DNA of 64,000 nt from Actinomadura rubteroloni. Its GTDB lineage: Bacteria; Actinomycetota; Actinomycetes; Streptosporangiales; Streptosporangiaceae. The notes under the pieces were generated by a model, which saw nothing but the letters and a program-made list of their open reading frames with translations, had not been told where the DNA came from and made no database searches. Within the stretch, counting starts at the first letter, position 1. Each line of letters starts with the position of its first letter. The position numbers were made by a program, and so were the translations under genes. The stretch covers positions 1,054,001 to 1,118,000 of the forward strand of contig NZ_MTBP01000001.1 in the NCBI RefSeq assembly GCF_002911665.1, in the 5' to 3' direction. This document shows, one piece after another, positions 16,892-24,523 of this stretch.

Positions 16892-18040
16892 GTGAGCCCC
16901 GCTCACGACCGCCCGGCCGACCTGCTGGAGCAGGCGCTCGCGTCGCGCGACGACTGGCTGGGCCGCGCACTGTCCACCGAACCCGCCGACCGTCCCGCCG
17001 CCGAGGCGGCGATCACCGGCCTGTACCGGCTGCTCGGCGCGCCGCCGCCCCGGTTCGTCTGGGTGCCGTCCCCCGGCGCCGCGATCGGGCACCTCGATGA
17101 CGACCGCATCGACGTGCGGAATCTGCCGCCGCGCGGAGACGGCCCGCTGCCCGTCCGGCTCGCCGACCGGATGATGGAGTTGCGGCACCGGCTCCGCGAC
17201 CGGATCGTCCGGCGTCCGAACCGGCAGGGTCTTCAACGGCGCGGCGATCCCCGCGTCGCGCTCGATGACGTGCTGGATCGGGCGCTCGGCGAGGCCGTCC
17301 GCGCGACCGTCCACGAGAACGTCGGCGGGCCGCTGCGCGCGGTGTTCGCTCAGGCAGGGGGCTCGTTCACCTGGTACGGCCAGCACGACGCCGCGTGGCT
17401 GACGGCGTTCGACGTCCGGCGCCGCCTCGGGCTGCTGCGGACGTCGCCCGGCGAGGACGCCGAACTCGACCTCTGGGCCGCCGTTGCCCGCTCCTGCGGC
17501 TGGTGGTGGCCCCGGGACGGGACGTGCGTCGTCGCGGAACGTCCGGTCGAAGTCCATACCGAGCCTGTGCCGGGCTCCGAGCTCGGAGTGCTGCGCCTCC
17601 ATCACGGCGACGGTTTCGCAGTGCGGTACTCCGATGGCTGGGGCGTCCACGCCTGGCACGGAACCCGCGTGCCCGACTGGGTGATGACCGATCCCACCCC
17701 CGAACGCATCAGGCAGGCCGTCAACGTCGAGGTGCGGCGCTGCGCGATCGAACGCATCGGATGGGACGTCTACATCGACCAAGCGGGCCTGACGCTCGTC
17801 TCCACCGCGTCCGATCCCGGGAACCCGGGCTGTGAACTGCGGCTCTACAGCCTGCCGCCGTCGCTTCTCGCGGCACCATCGCGCGTGCTGCTCGCCGTCA
17901 ACGGGTCCGTCGAACGGGACGGGCACCGCCGCCGCTACGGACTCGGCGTCCCCGGTGACATCGACGACCCCGTCGCTGCGGCGGGCTGGTCGTACGGCCT
18001 CACCGCCTCCCAGTACGCGCGGCTCCAGCGCCGCACCTGA
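16892..18040 (+). CDS. DUF6745-like protein
   Basis: 382 residues from GTG 16892. Conserved blocks FTWYGQHDAAWLTAFDVRR and RIGWDVYIDQAG are those I associate with DUF6745, a family of unknown function with several conserved Trp residues and no membrane span. It is followed after 8 bp by a second unknown gene in the same direction and then by a DUF6985 gene. Such combinations recur in actinobacteria near variable gene sets. The ATG at 16820 would extend it by 24 basic residues of low plausibility. Confidence 0.68.
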   Translation: MSPAHDRPADLLEQALASRDDWLGRALSTEPADRPAAEAAITGLYRLLGAPPPRFVWVPSPGAAIGHLDDDRIDVRNLPPRGDGPLPVRLADRMMELRHRLRDRIVRRPNRQGLQRRGDPRVALDDVLDRALGEAVRATVHENVGGPLRAVFAQAGGSFTWYGQHDAAWLTAFDVRRRLGLLRTSPGEDAELDLWAAVARSCGWWWPRDGTCVVAERPVEVHTEPVPGSELGVLRLHHGDGFAVRYSDGWGVHAWHGTRVPDWVMTDPTPERIRQAVNVEVRRCAIERIGWDVYIDQAGLTLVSTASDPGNPGCELRLYSLPPSLLAAPSRVLLAVNGSVERDGHRRRYGLGVPGDIDDPVAAAGWSYGLTASQYARLQRRT

Positions 18041-18048
18041 CCCCCAAG

Positions 18049-18528
18049 GTGATGCACATGAACCTGGCAGAACTCACCGCCCGCACCGGGCTCGACGTCC
18101 TCGACCACCTGGAGACGCAGGTGGCGATCCCCGTCCTGGACGGCCTCCAGGCGCAGGGCGACCTGCTCGTCATCCCGTTCGACGTCGTAGCGGACGCGGT
18201 CATCCCGCCCACCGACGATCGGTGGCGTCCCGTCCCGCACGCGGGCATCGAGGTGCTGCGCGGGGCGGCGGGCGGAAACCCGCACACGCTGACGGCCGAG
18301 CACGGCACCTGTCACTGGACGGACGACGCCACCGATCACGAACGCCTCACTCTCGGAATGCTGTGCGCGACCCGTCCCGTGTACCTGATCCATCCCGAGC
18401 ACGGCGCGTCCGGCATCGCGCCCGGAATGTACGTGATCCGGCGGCAGCGCGAACGCGCGATGGAGAACCGGCGGAGATGGACGGGGACGAATTTCTCCGC
18501 CGACCCGGACCGCTACATCGCCGACTGA
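18049..18528 (+). CDS. Hypothetical protein following DUF6745 gene
   Basis: 159 residues. Possible starts are GTG 18049, ATG 18052 and ATG 18058; the last gives MNLAELTARTG and fits best by eye. The protein is soluble, has a QGDLLVIPFDVV segment and a conserved-looking EHGASGIAPGMYVIRRQRE end. Its close spacing (8 bp) to the DUF6745 gene indicates one transcription unit. Family not recognised. Confidence 0.68.
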   Translation: MMHMNLAELTARTGLDVLDHLETQVAIPVLDGLQAQGDLLVIPFDVVADAVIPPTDDRWRPVPHAGIEVLRGAAGGNPHTLTAEHGTCHWTDDATDHERLTLGMLCATRPVYLIHPEHGASGIAPGMYVIRRQRERAMENRRRWTGTNFSADPDRYIAD

Positions 18529-18539
18529 CGCGGCCGTCC

Positions 18540-18567
18540 CGGAAATGTCGGAGGCGGCTGGCAGGAT
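18540..18567 (+). promoter_or_regulatory. Putative PafBC/RecA-NDp-type promoter before DUF6985 gene
   Basis: CCCGGAAATGTCGGAGG is followed by CAGGAT at 18562-18567, with exactly 10 nt between TGTCGG (18546-18551) and CAGGAT, as in the two related sites in this window. The downstream gene starts 33 nt later (ATG 18601) after GGGAGAGGGG, so this transcript would have a normal leader. Confidence 0.5.
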
Positions 18568-18600
18568 GCCGGTCGCCGGCTGTCGCGGGAGAGGGGCGTC

Positions 18601-19110
18601 ATGGACTTCGTCTGGCAGGACTTCTTCTGGACCACCACCCTGCGCGTCGCGGGCGATCGCGGCTCGATCGTCCTCGACGGGATCGGGAACGCCGCCGACG
18701 CGCCGGTGACGCTCGCCTACGCCCCCGAGGGCGGCCGGGACGACTCGCCGCTCACCGCGCGGGAGATCGCGTCCGTCCGGGACACGATCGACGCGCTGCC
18801 GCGCATGTGGGAAGCCCTCCAACCGGACCTGCTGACGGCCTATGAGGACGTCCGCGCCTACCCGCCCGGCGGGGGCGGCCTGCCCTCGCCGGACCCGGCG
18901 TCCGGTGTCCGGCCGCTGGTGGACCTGACGCACGTGACCGTCCATCCGCTCGCACGGGACGGGAGGCCGTACGTCGGGCTGGAGTTCGCCTGCCCGTGGG
19001 ACGACGGGGACGGCGTCGGCGTCCTCATGAACGGCGACCGCGTGGTGGAGGTGGGTCCCGCCGACACGGCCGCGCTGCCGTGGCTGGCCCGGCACGACGC
19101 GGCGGGCTGA
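18601..19110 (+). CDS. DUF6985 domain protein
   Basis: 169 residues. The C-terminal part (YVGLEFACPWDDGDGVGVLMNGDRVVEVG) matches the DUF6985 signature of unknown function, a domain found in small actinobacterial proteins and sometimes in polymorphic-toxin immunity contexts. The N-terminal half is beta-rich. It has its own promoter-like element (18540-18567), so it may be expressed separately from the two genes upstream. Confidence 0.7.
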   Translation: MDFVWQDFFWTTTLRVAGDRGSIVLDGIGNAADAPVTLAYAPEGGRDDSPLTAREIASVRDTIDALPRMWEALQPDLLTAYEDVRAYPPGGGGLPSPDPASGVRPLVDLTHVTVHPLARDGRPYVGLEFACPWDDGDGVGVLMNGDRVVEVGPADTAALPWLARHDAAG

Positions 19111-19113
19111 CGG

Positions 19114-19269
19114 TCAGGACGGCGCGGGCAGGTCGCGCGCGGGGTCGGCGTCGGGGTCGTCGCGGTCGGGCTCCAGCCAGTCGTCGTGGTCGTCGCCCGG
19201 GACGAACCAGTGCAGCAGCCGCCGCAGCGGTCCGTCGGGCCGGACGTTGTCGTCCTCGCGTTCGGACAC
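19114..19269 (-). CDS. Small acidic protein, 51 aa
   Basis: From GTG 19269 to TGA 19114-19116, with GGGGGG just upstream of the start. The peptide starts MSEREDDNVRPDGPLRRLL and ends in an Asp-rich tail (about 15 Asp in 51 residues). A central HWFVPGDDHDDW segment is aromatic and acidic. Nearly every third codon position is G or C. It converges on the DUF6985 gene, 4 bp apart. No family recognised. Confidence 0.6.
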   Translation of the reverse strand: MSEREDDNVRPDGPLRRLLHWFVPGDDHDDWLEPDRDDPDADPARDLPAPS

Positions 19270-19356
19270 GGATCCCCCCAAAGCGTCGCCGGCGCCGCCC
19301 GGCAGGCGGCTCCGCGACAGCTTGCCCGACGGAAGGTTTCGTCGACGTATGCCGCG

Positions 19357-20457
19357 CTACAGCGGGATCCATTCGGAATCTGTCGTGACTTCGGCGAGGC
19401 GGTCGGGGCGGGGGGCGGCGCCGATGCCGGGGCCGGACGGGACGGTGAGGTGGCCGTCGTCCAGCACGAACGGCTCGGTGATGTCGTCGGTGAAGTAGCG
19501 CGAGGAAGCGGAGGTGTCGCCGGGCAGGGTGAAGCCGGGCAGGGCGGACAGGGCGAGGTTGGCGGCGCGTCCGACGCCGGTCTCCAGCATGCCGCCGCAC
19601 CAGACCGGGAGGCCGTGCGCGCGGCACAGGTCGTGGATGCGGCGCGCCTCCAGGTAGCCGCCGACCCGGCCGGGCTTGACGTTGACGACCGAACAGGACC
19701 CGAGCGAGATCGCGGCGGCGGCGTGCGCGGCGGACTCGATCGCTTCGTCCAGGCAGAGCGGGGTGCGCAGGCGGCGGGCGAGGGCGGCGTGCTGGACGAG
19801 GTCGTCCTCGGCGAGCGGCTGTTCGATGAGCAGCAGGTCGAACGGGTCGAGACGGGCGAGCAGCGGCGCGTCGGCGAGCGTGAACGCGGCGTTGGCGTCG
19901 ACCTGGAGCAGCAGGTCGTCGCCGAACCGCTCCCGGACGGCCCGCACCGGCGCGACCTCCCAGCCCGGCTCGATCTTCAGCTTGACCCGGACGTACCCCT
20001 CGGCGACATATCCGGCGACGGCGTCGAGCAGCGCGGGCACCGAGTCCATGATCCCGACGGAGACGCCGCACGGCACCCGGGACGCGGACGCGCCGAGATA
20101 GGCGGCGAGGGACGTCCCGGCGGCGCGCAGTTCGGCGTCGAGCACGGCCGTCTCCAGCGCGGCCTTCGCCATCCGGTGGCCCTTGAACGGGAGCATCGCG
20201 CGCTCGGCGGCGTGGGCGTCCACGGTCCGGGGGAGGGCGGGGACGAGGAAGCGGCGCAGCACGTCCGCCGCGCCCTCCACGTACTCGGGCGAGTACAGCG
20301 GGTCGGCCATCGCGACGCACTCGCCCCAGCCCTCCGCGTCGGACGTGACGACGCGGACGAGCAGCACGTCCCGCGCGGTCTCGGTGCCGAACGACGTCCG
20401 GAACGGGAGGGCGAGCGGCAGCGCCACGCGGCGCAGCTCCACGCCCTCGATCTTCAC
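19357..20457 (-). CDS. N-succinylamino acid racemase / o-succinylbenzoate synthase (enolase superfamily)
   Basis: 366 residues from GTG 20457 with GGGAGG upstream. Enolase-superfamily residues are in place: KLKI (catalytic Lys), DANAAF and EQPLAED and DEAIES (Mg ligands) and VKPGRVGG (second Lys). This is the MenC/NSAR subgroup. There are no men genes nearby, and the gene overlaps (GTGA) a GNAT gene. NSAR plus a succinyltransferase is a known route converting D- to L-amino acids through N-succinyl intermediates, so the racemase role is favoured. A desuccinylase would be encoded elsewhere. Confidence 0.85.
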   Translation of the reverse strand: MKIEGVELRRVALPLALPFRTSFGTETARDVLLVRVVTSDAEGWGECVAMADPLYSPEYVEGAADVLRRFLVPALPRTVDAHAAERAMLPFKGHRMAKAALETAVLDAELRAAGTSLAAYLGASASRVPCGVSVGIMDSVPALLDAVAGYVAEGYVRVKLKIEPGWEVAPVRAVRERFGDDLLLQVDANAAFTLADAPLLARLDPFDLLLIEQPLAEDDLVQHAALARRLRTPLCLDEAIESAAHAAAAISLGSCSVVNVKPGRVGGYLEARRIHDLCRAHGLPVWCGGMLETGVGRAANLALSALPGFTLPGDTSASSRYFTDDITEPFVLDDGHLTVPSGPGIGAAPRPDRLAEVTTDSEWIPL

Positions 20458-21254
20458 CGGACCTCCCGCGAGGAGGGACGCTCCACAACATAGTGCGAAC
20501 GGTGATGGATTCCAGCGACATGCCCGCCTTCGGCCAGCAGGCCGCCGAGCGCCTCGCGGAACATCCGCCGCCACGCGCGGGCGGCGAGCGGGTCGGTGCG
20601 GCGCAGCGCCTCGATGTCGTCGGGGATCGCGACGAGCAGTACCGACGAGCCGTCCCGGCCGCGCGCGGGCAGCCCGACGCGCTCGCCGAGGATCACCGGC
20701 GTCCCGGGCGGGACCGGGCAGCCCGGCGGGCTCCCGTGGACGGCGTCGGCGACGCGCGGATCGTCGAGCGGCCATTCCACGAGCAGCCGGTCGGTCTCGT
20801 CGCCCCGGTTGATCGCGTCCTGCACCGGTCCGTAGAAGGACGGCAGGTACTCGGTGGCGCGCGCCGCGAGTTTCCCCAGATTGAAATAGGCGTTGCGCCG
20901 GACGAGCGGGTCGAACGTCCAGGTGATCCGGGTCAGCCCGCGCTCCAGCGCCCACTCCCGCTGATGGACTTTCAGCGCGAATCCGGCACCGGGTTCGATC
21001 GTCCCGGTGACGTGCGAGTGCAGCGTCGTGCCGGGCGGGTCCGCGAGGAACCCGGCGGACGCGCCGACGAGCCGTCCGTCCCGGTACGCGCCCGCGACGT
21101 AGTTGCCCGTGTGGGCGAGGGCCGCGAGCAGCTCGACGGGGGCGGGGTCGCCGCCCGGGTCGGGCCGCCAGATGGTCTCGAAGAGGCGGCGGACGTCCGT
21201 GAACTCCGCCATGCCGCGCAACATGCGCACTTCTACGCCGGTCACCCTCCCCAT
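20454..21254 (-). CDS. GNAT-family acyltransferase paired with NSAR (COG3375-like)
   Basis: 266 residues if translation starts at ATG 21254; GGGGAGG lies just inside, so the true start may be a GTG about 8 residues later or the ATG at 21224 or 21212. It has an N-terminal GNAT core (VGASAGFLA strand, then HSHVTG...GFALKVHQREWALERGLTRITW, the acyl-CoA-binding region) and a long C-terminal extension. The long GNAT next to an NSAR gene is the arrangement expected for an amino-acid N-succinyltransferase. Its stop overlaps the NSAR start, so the two are coupled. Confidence 0.8.
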   Translation of the reverse strand: MGRVTGVEVRMLRGMAEFTDVRRLFETIWRPDPGGDPAPVELLAALAHTGNYVAGAYRDGRLVGASAGFLADPPGTTLHSHVTGTIEPGAGFALKVHQREWALERGLTRITWTFDPLVRRNAYFNLGKLAARATEYLPSFYGPVQDAINRGDETDRLLVEWPLDDPRVADAVHGSPPGCPVPPGTPVILGERVGLPARGRDGSSVLLVAIPDDIEALRRTDPLAARAWRRMFREALGGLLAEGGHVAGIHHRSHYVVERPSSREVR

Positions 21255-21308
21255 GTGACCATGTGCGCTCCGTCAGCACGACACCGGGGTGCTGAGTAGC
21301 ATGCACCG

Positions 21309-22157
21309 GTGGAGGCATGGGAGCCGGAGGTCTGGCGGGCGCGGGCGGCGGCCCACCGGGAGCGCGTGGAACAGTGGACCGGCCCCTACCTGCGGCGCCG
21401 GGAGCGCGGCGAGGCCCATCCCGTCGAGGACTTCCTGTTCACCTATTACTCCTGCCGGCCGGGACGGCTCGTCCAGTGGCATCCCGGCGCGGGCGTCGTC
21501 CTGCTCGGGGCGCGCGGGTACGGCCGCGACTACCGCGACACCGCCGACGGCGCCGTCCTCGACACGTCCGCGCTGCTGGAGCGCCGCCGCGCCTCGGTGG
21601 CCTGGATCGGCCGGCTGCTCGCCGCGACGGCGTCCCGTCCCGCGCACCTCGGCTGCTTCGGCCTGCACGAATGGGCGATGGTGTACCGGACGCCGCACGT
21701 CCGGCACGAGGCGTGGCCGCTGCGCCTGCCCCCGGACGCGGTCGCCGCCGTGGTGGACGAGCGCGGCGTGCGGTGCAGCCACTTCGACGCGTTCCGGTTC
21801 TTCACGGACGCGGCCCGTCCGCTCAACGTGCTCCAGCCGTCCCGCGACACCCAGCACGACCTGGAACAACCCGGCTGCCTGCACGCCAACATGGACCTCT
21901 ACAAATGGGCGTACAAGCTCTCCCCGCTGATCCCGAGCGACCTCGTCGCGGACTGCTTCGCCCTCGCCCGCGACATCCGCGCCGTGGACATGCGCGCGAG
22001 CCCCTACGACCTCGCCGCCCTCGGCTACCCGCCGATCCGCATCGAGACGCCGTCCGGCCGCGCCGAGTACGCCGCCGAACAACGCGCCTTCACCGACCGC
22101 GCCACCCCCCTCCGCGCCCGCCTCTACACCGCCTGCGAGGCGCTGCTCAGGGGGTGA
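21309..22157 (+). CDS. Conserved actinobacterial protein, function unknown
   Basis: 282 residues from GTG 21309; a TAGCAT element lies 9-10 nt upstream, suggesting a leaderless transcript. The conserved-looking blocks are FLFTYYSCRPGRLVQWHPG, CFGLHEWAMVYR and LHANMDLYKWAYKLSPL. Homologues are often labelled 3-methyladenine DNA glycosylase, but I see no helix-hairpin-helix or alkylpurine glycosylase motif, so I do not accept that label. The 3' end overlaps the convergent sigma-factor gene by 11 bp. Confidence 0.65.
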   Translation: MEAWEPEVWRARAAAHRERVEQWTGPYLRRRERGEAHPVEDFLFTYYSCRPGRLVQWHPGAGVVLLGARGYGRDYRDTADGAVLDTSALLERRRASVAWIGRLLAATASRPAHLGCFGLHEWAMVYRTPHVRHEAWPLRLPPDAVAAVVDERGVRCSHFDAFRFFTDAARPLNVLQPSRDTQHDLEQPGCLHANMDLYKWAYKLSPLIPSDLVADCFALARDIRAVDMRASPYDLAALGYPPIRIETPSGRAEYAAEQRAFTDRATPLRARLYTACEALLRG

Positions 22158-23355
22158 GGTGGGCGGCGCGGGCGGTCAGGTAGAGGCGTTCGGGGACGCT
22201 CGGGGTCAGGTCGGCGGCGCGGCGGTATTCGCGGATCGCGGCGGACGTGTCGCCGGACATCTCGTGCAGGTGCGCGCGGGCGGCGGCGAGGCGGTGGTTG
22301 TTCGGGAGACGGTCGTCCAGGGTGGCCAGGAGGGACAGGCCGGCGGACGGGCCGTGGGTCATCGCCGTCGCCACCGCGCGGTTCAGCGTGACGACCGGGT
22401 TGTCGGCCATGCGCTCCAGGACGTCGTAGAGGGCGAGGATCTGCGGCCAGTCGGTCGCCTCCGCGCTGGCGGCCTCGTCGTGGACTGCCGCTATCGCCGC
22501 TTGGACCTGGTAGGGGCCGGGGGCGTTCCGGGGGAGTGTGCGGGTGAGGAGGGCTATGCCTTCGTCGATGGACGCGCGGTCCCAGCGGGTCCGGTCCTGC
22601 TCGGCGAGCGGCACCGGGAGGCCGTGCGCGTCGGCGCGGGCGTCGCGGCGCGCGTCGGTCAGCAGCATCAGCGCGAGCAGGCCCGCCGCCTCGCCGTCGG
22701 CGGGCAGCAGGCGGGTGACGAGACGGGCCAGCCGGATCGCCTCGCGGGCCAGGTCACGGCGTTGCAGTTCGACCCCGCCGGCCGTGTAGCCCTCGTTGAA
22801 GATCAGGTAGAGGACGTGCAGGACGGCCGCCAGCCGCGCCTCCCGCTCGGCGGGCTCGGGCAGCCGGAACGGGAGCCGGGACGCCGCGATGCGCGCCTTC
22901 GCCCGGCTGATCCGCTGCGCCATCGTCGCCTCCGGGACGAGGAAGGCCCGCGCGATCTCCGCCGTCGTCAGCCCGCCGACCGACCGGAGCGTCAGGGCGA
23001 TCGCGGACGGCGTCGTCAGCGACGGATGGCAGCACAAGAACAGCAGGACGAGCGTGTCGTCCCCGGAGACCGTCCCCGGCGGCGTCGCGGACCGGTCGGC
23101 GAGGACCCGCTCCTCCCGCGCCCGCCGCGCCGCGTCCCCCCGGATCTGCTCCACGAGCCGCCGGCTCGCGACCTGCACGAGCCAGCCGCGCGGGTTCGCC
23201 GGGACGCCGTCGCGCGGCCACTGGTCCAGCGCCGCGATCAGCGCCTCCTGCACCGCGTCCTCGGCGGCGCCGAAGTCCCCGTACCGGCGGGTGAGCACGC
23301 CGACGACCTGCGGCGCGAGCGTGCGCAGCAGGTCGTCGGGGGCGAGGTCGTCCAG
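22147..23355 (-). CDS. ECF42-type sigma factor with C-terminal TPR-like extension
   Basis: About 402 residues. Sigma region 2 (DFGAAEDAVQEALIAALDQWP) and region 4 (GLTTAEIARAFLVPEATMAQRI) are followed by a DUF6596-type helical C-terminal region of about 220 residues, as in ECF42 sigma factors. The conserved N-terminus (LLRTLAPQVVGVLTRRYG) begins before the first GTG (23298). Upstream in this frame there is no ATG, GTG or TTG before a stop. The best candidate is CTG 23355, 9 nt after GGAGG. It sits directly after a YCII gene, the standard ECF42 partner. Confidence 0.85.
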   Translation of the reverse strand: MDDLAPDDLLRTLAPQVVGVLTRRYGDFGAAEDAVQEALIAALDQWPRDGVPANPRGWLVQVASRRLVEQIRGDAARRAREERVLADRSATPPGTVSGDDTLVLLFLCCHPSLTTPSAIALTLRSVGGLTTAEIARAFLVPEATMAQRISRAKARIAASRLPFRLPEPAEREARLAAVLHVLYLIFNEGYTAGGVELQRRDLAREAIRLARLVTRLLPADGEAAGLLALMLLTDARRDARADAHGLPVPLAEQDRTRWDRASIDEGIALLTRTLPRNAPGPYQVQAAIAAVHDEAASAEATDWPQILALYDVLERMADNPVVTLNRAVATAMTHGPSAGLSLLATLDDRLPNNHRLAAARAHLHEMSGDTSAAIREYRRAADLTPSVPERLYLTARAAHLTP

Positions 23356-23359
23356 CGGG

Positions 23360-23755
23360 TCAGACCTCCGGCTCGGAACCGATCGGACGGACCTCGATCG
23401 GCATGTTCAGCGGCCGTCCCTGCGGACCGGGCGCGGCGGACGCTGCGGCGGCCAGTTCCAGCGCCCGCCCCTCGGTCTCCACGTCCACGATCCAGTAGCC
23501 CGCGAGCCACTCCTTGGTCTCGGGGAAGGGACCGTCCGTCACGACCGGCGCGCCGTCCGCCCCGGCCCGGACGATCCGGGCCGTCGCGGGCGAGGCGAGC
23601 CCCTGCGCGTCCACGAGCTCGCCGTCCGCGACGAGCTTGGCGTTGTAGTCGCGCATGAACGCGACATGCGCCCGCACCTCGTCCGCCGACCACGACGCGA
23701 TGTCCGGGAAGTCGGTTCCGGCGGCGCTGTACTGCATGAGCATCATGTACTTCAT
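23360..23755 (-). CDS. YCII-related (DGPF) domain protein
   Basis: 131 residues from ATG 23755. MKYMMLMQYS at the start and VTDGPFPETKEWLAGYWIVD in the middle are diagnostic of the YCII/DGPF family. These proteins are encoded next to ECF42 sigma factors throughout actinobacteria and are thought to act in the same signalling unit. The exact role is unknown. The stop is 4 nt upstream of the proposed CTG start of the sigma gene, so translation is probably coupled. Confidence 0.9.
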   Translation of the reverse strand: MKYMMLMQYSAAGTDFPDIASWSADEVRAHVAFMRDYNAKLVADGELVDAQGLASPATARIVRAGADGAPVVTDGPFPETKEWLAGYWIVDVETEGRALELAAAASAAPGPQGRPLNMPIEVRPIGSEPEV

Positions 23756-23849
23756 GTCGGGCTCCGTTCCCCGCGTCCCCCTGCGGGACGCTTTCACCCG
23801 GAGGTCGAAGCCGCCCGTCCCGTCCTCGACATCCGCCGGAAAAAAATTC

Positions 23850-24434
23850 TCAGGCGTTCTTGAGCAGGTCGTCCAGCATCGCGTCGTAGTGGTCCTCGGG
23901 ACGTCCGAGGTCGATCCGTGCGCGGTAGCGCAGCCGCAGCAGCGCCTCCAGGCTGTCCTCGGCGAGCGCGGTCTCGTCCGCCGGGGCGCCCGCCGCCCGG
24001 ACGGCCAGCACCACGTCGGCGCCGTTCGTCGCCCACTCGTGGCAGCCCGCCGTGTCACCCTGCTCGTACAGCACCTCCGCGACCGCCCGGTACACCTCCG
24101 GGTCGCGCGGGGCGTCGGCGCGGATGTCGTCCACCAGCGCGCGGGCCTCGGGGATGCGGCCGAGCTTGAACAGCGCGTCCGCGAGGTAGGCGCGGGCGTC
24201 GCCGTAGGTCTCGCCGCCGTCCTCCAGCGCGGCGCGGTACAGCGCCGCGGCCGCCTCGTGGTCGCCCGCGTGCTGCCACTGTTCCCCGGCGCGCAGCAGC
24301 ACGTTGGCGCGCGACACCCCGCCGGACACCGCCTCGGCCAGCTCGGCGAGACGCCGGGCCGCCGCGATGTGATCGCCGGTGCGCAGGGTGTCGAACTCCA
24401 GATCGTCGAGATCGTCTTCCGTCACATGCGTCAC
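23850..24434 (-). CDS. Tetratricopeptide-repeat protein
   Basis: 194 residues, all-helical, with TPR-like pairs (AGEQWQHAGDHEAAAALYRAAL, YLADALFKLGRIPEARALVD and AEVLYEQGDTAGCHEWA). It probably mediates protein-protein contacts in the cytoplasm; there is no signal peptide or catalytic domain. A TAGCGT element upstream could serve as a -10. A 94-bp gap separates it from the YCII gene, so it may be an independent unit. Confidence 0.8.
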   Translation of the reverse strand: MTHVTEDDLDDLEFDTLRTGDHIAAARRLAELAEAVSGGVSRANVLLRAGEQWQHAGDHEAAAALYRAALEDGGETYGDARAYLADALFKLGRIPEARALVDDIRADAPRDPEVYRAVAEVLYEQGDTAGCHEWATNGADVVLAVRAAGAPADETALAEDSLEALLRLRYRARIDLGRPEDHYDAMLDDLLKNA

Positions 24435-24523
24435 GGTTCAACGCTACCCGCCGGTCGGCGACCGAAGCGGGCGAATTGCGTGATGATCGTGAATCGGCTA
24501 CACGTCCGGACGGCGTCGAAGCC

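Noticed and set aside
21309..22157. 3-methyladenine DNA glycosylase label
   Set aside because: No helix-hairpin-helix or AAG-type motif is visible, so only conserved protein is claimed.
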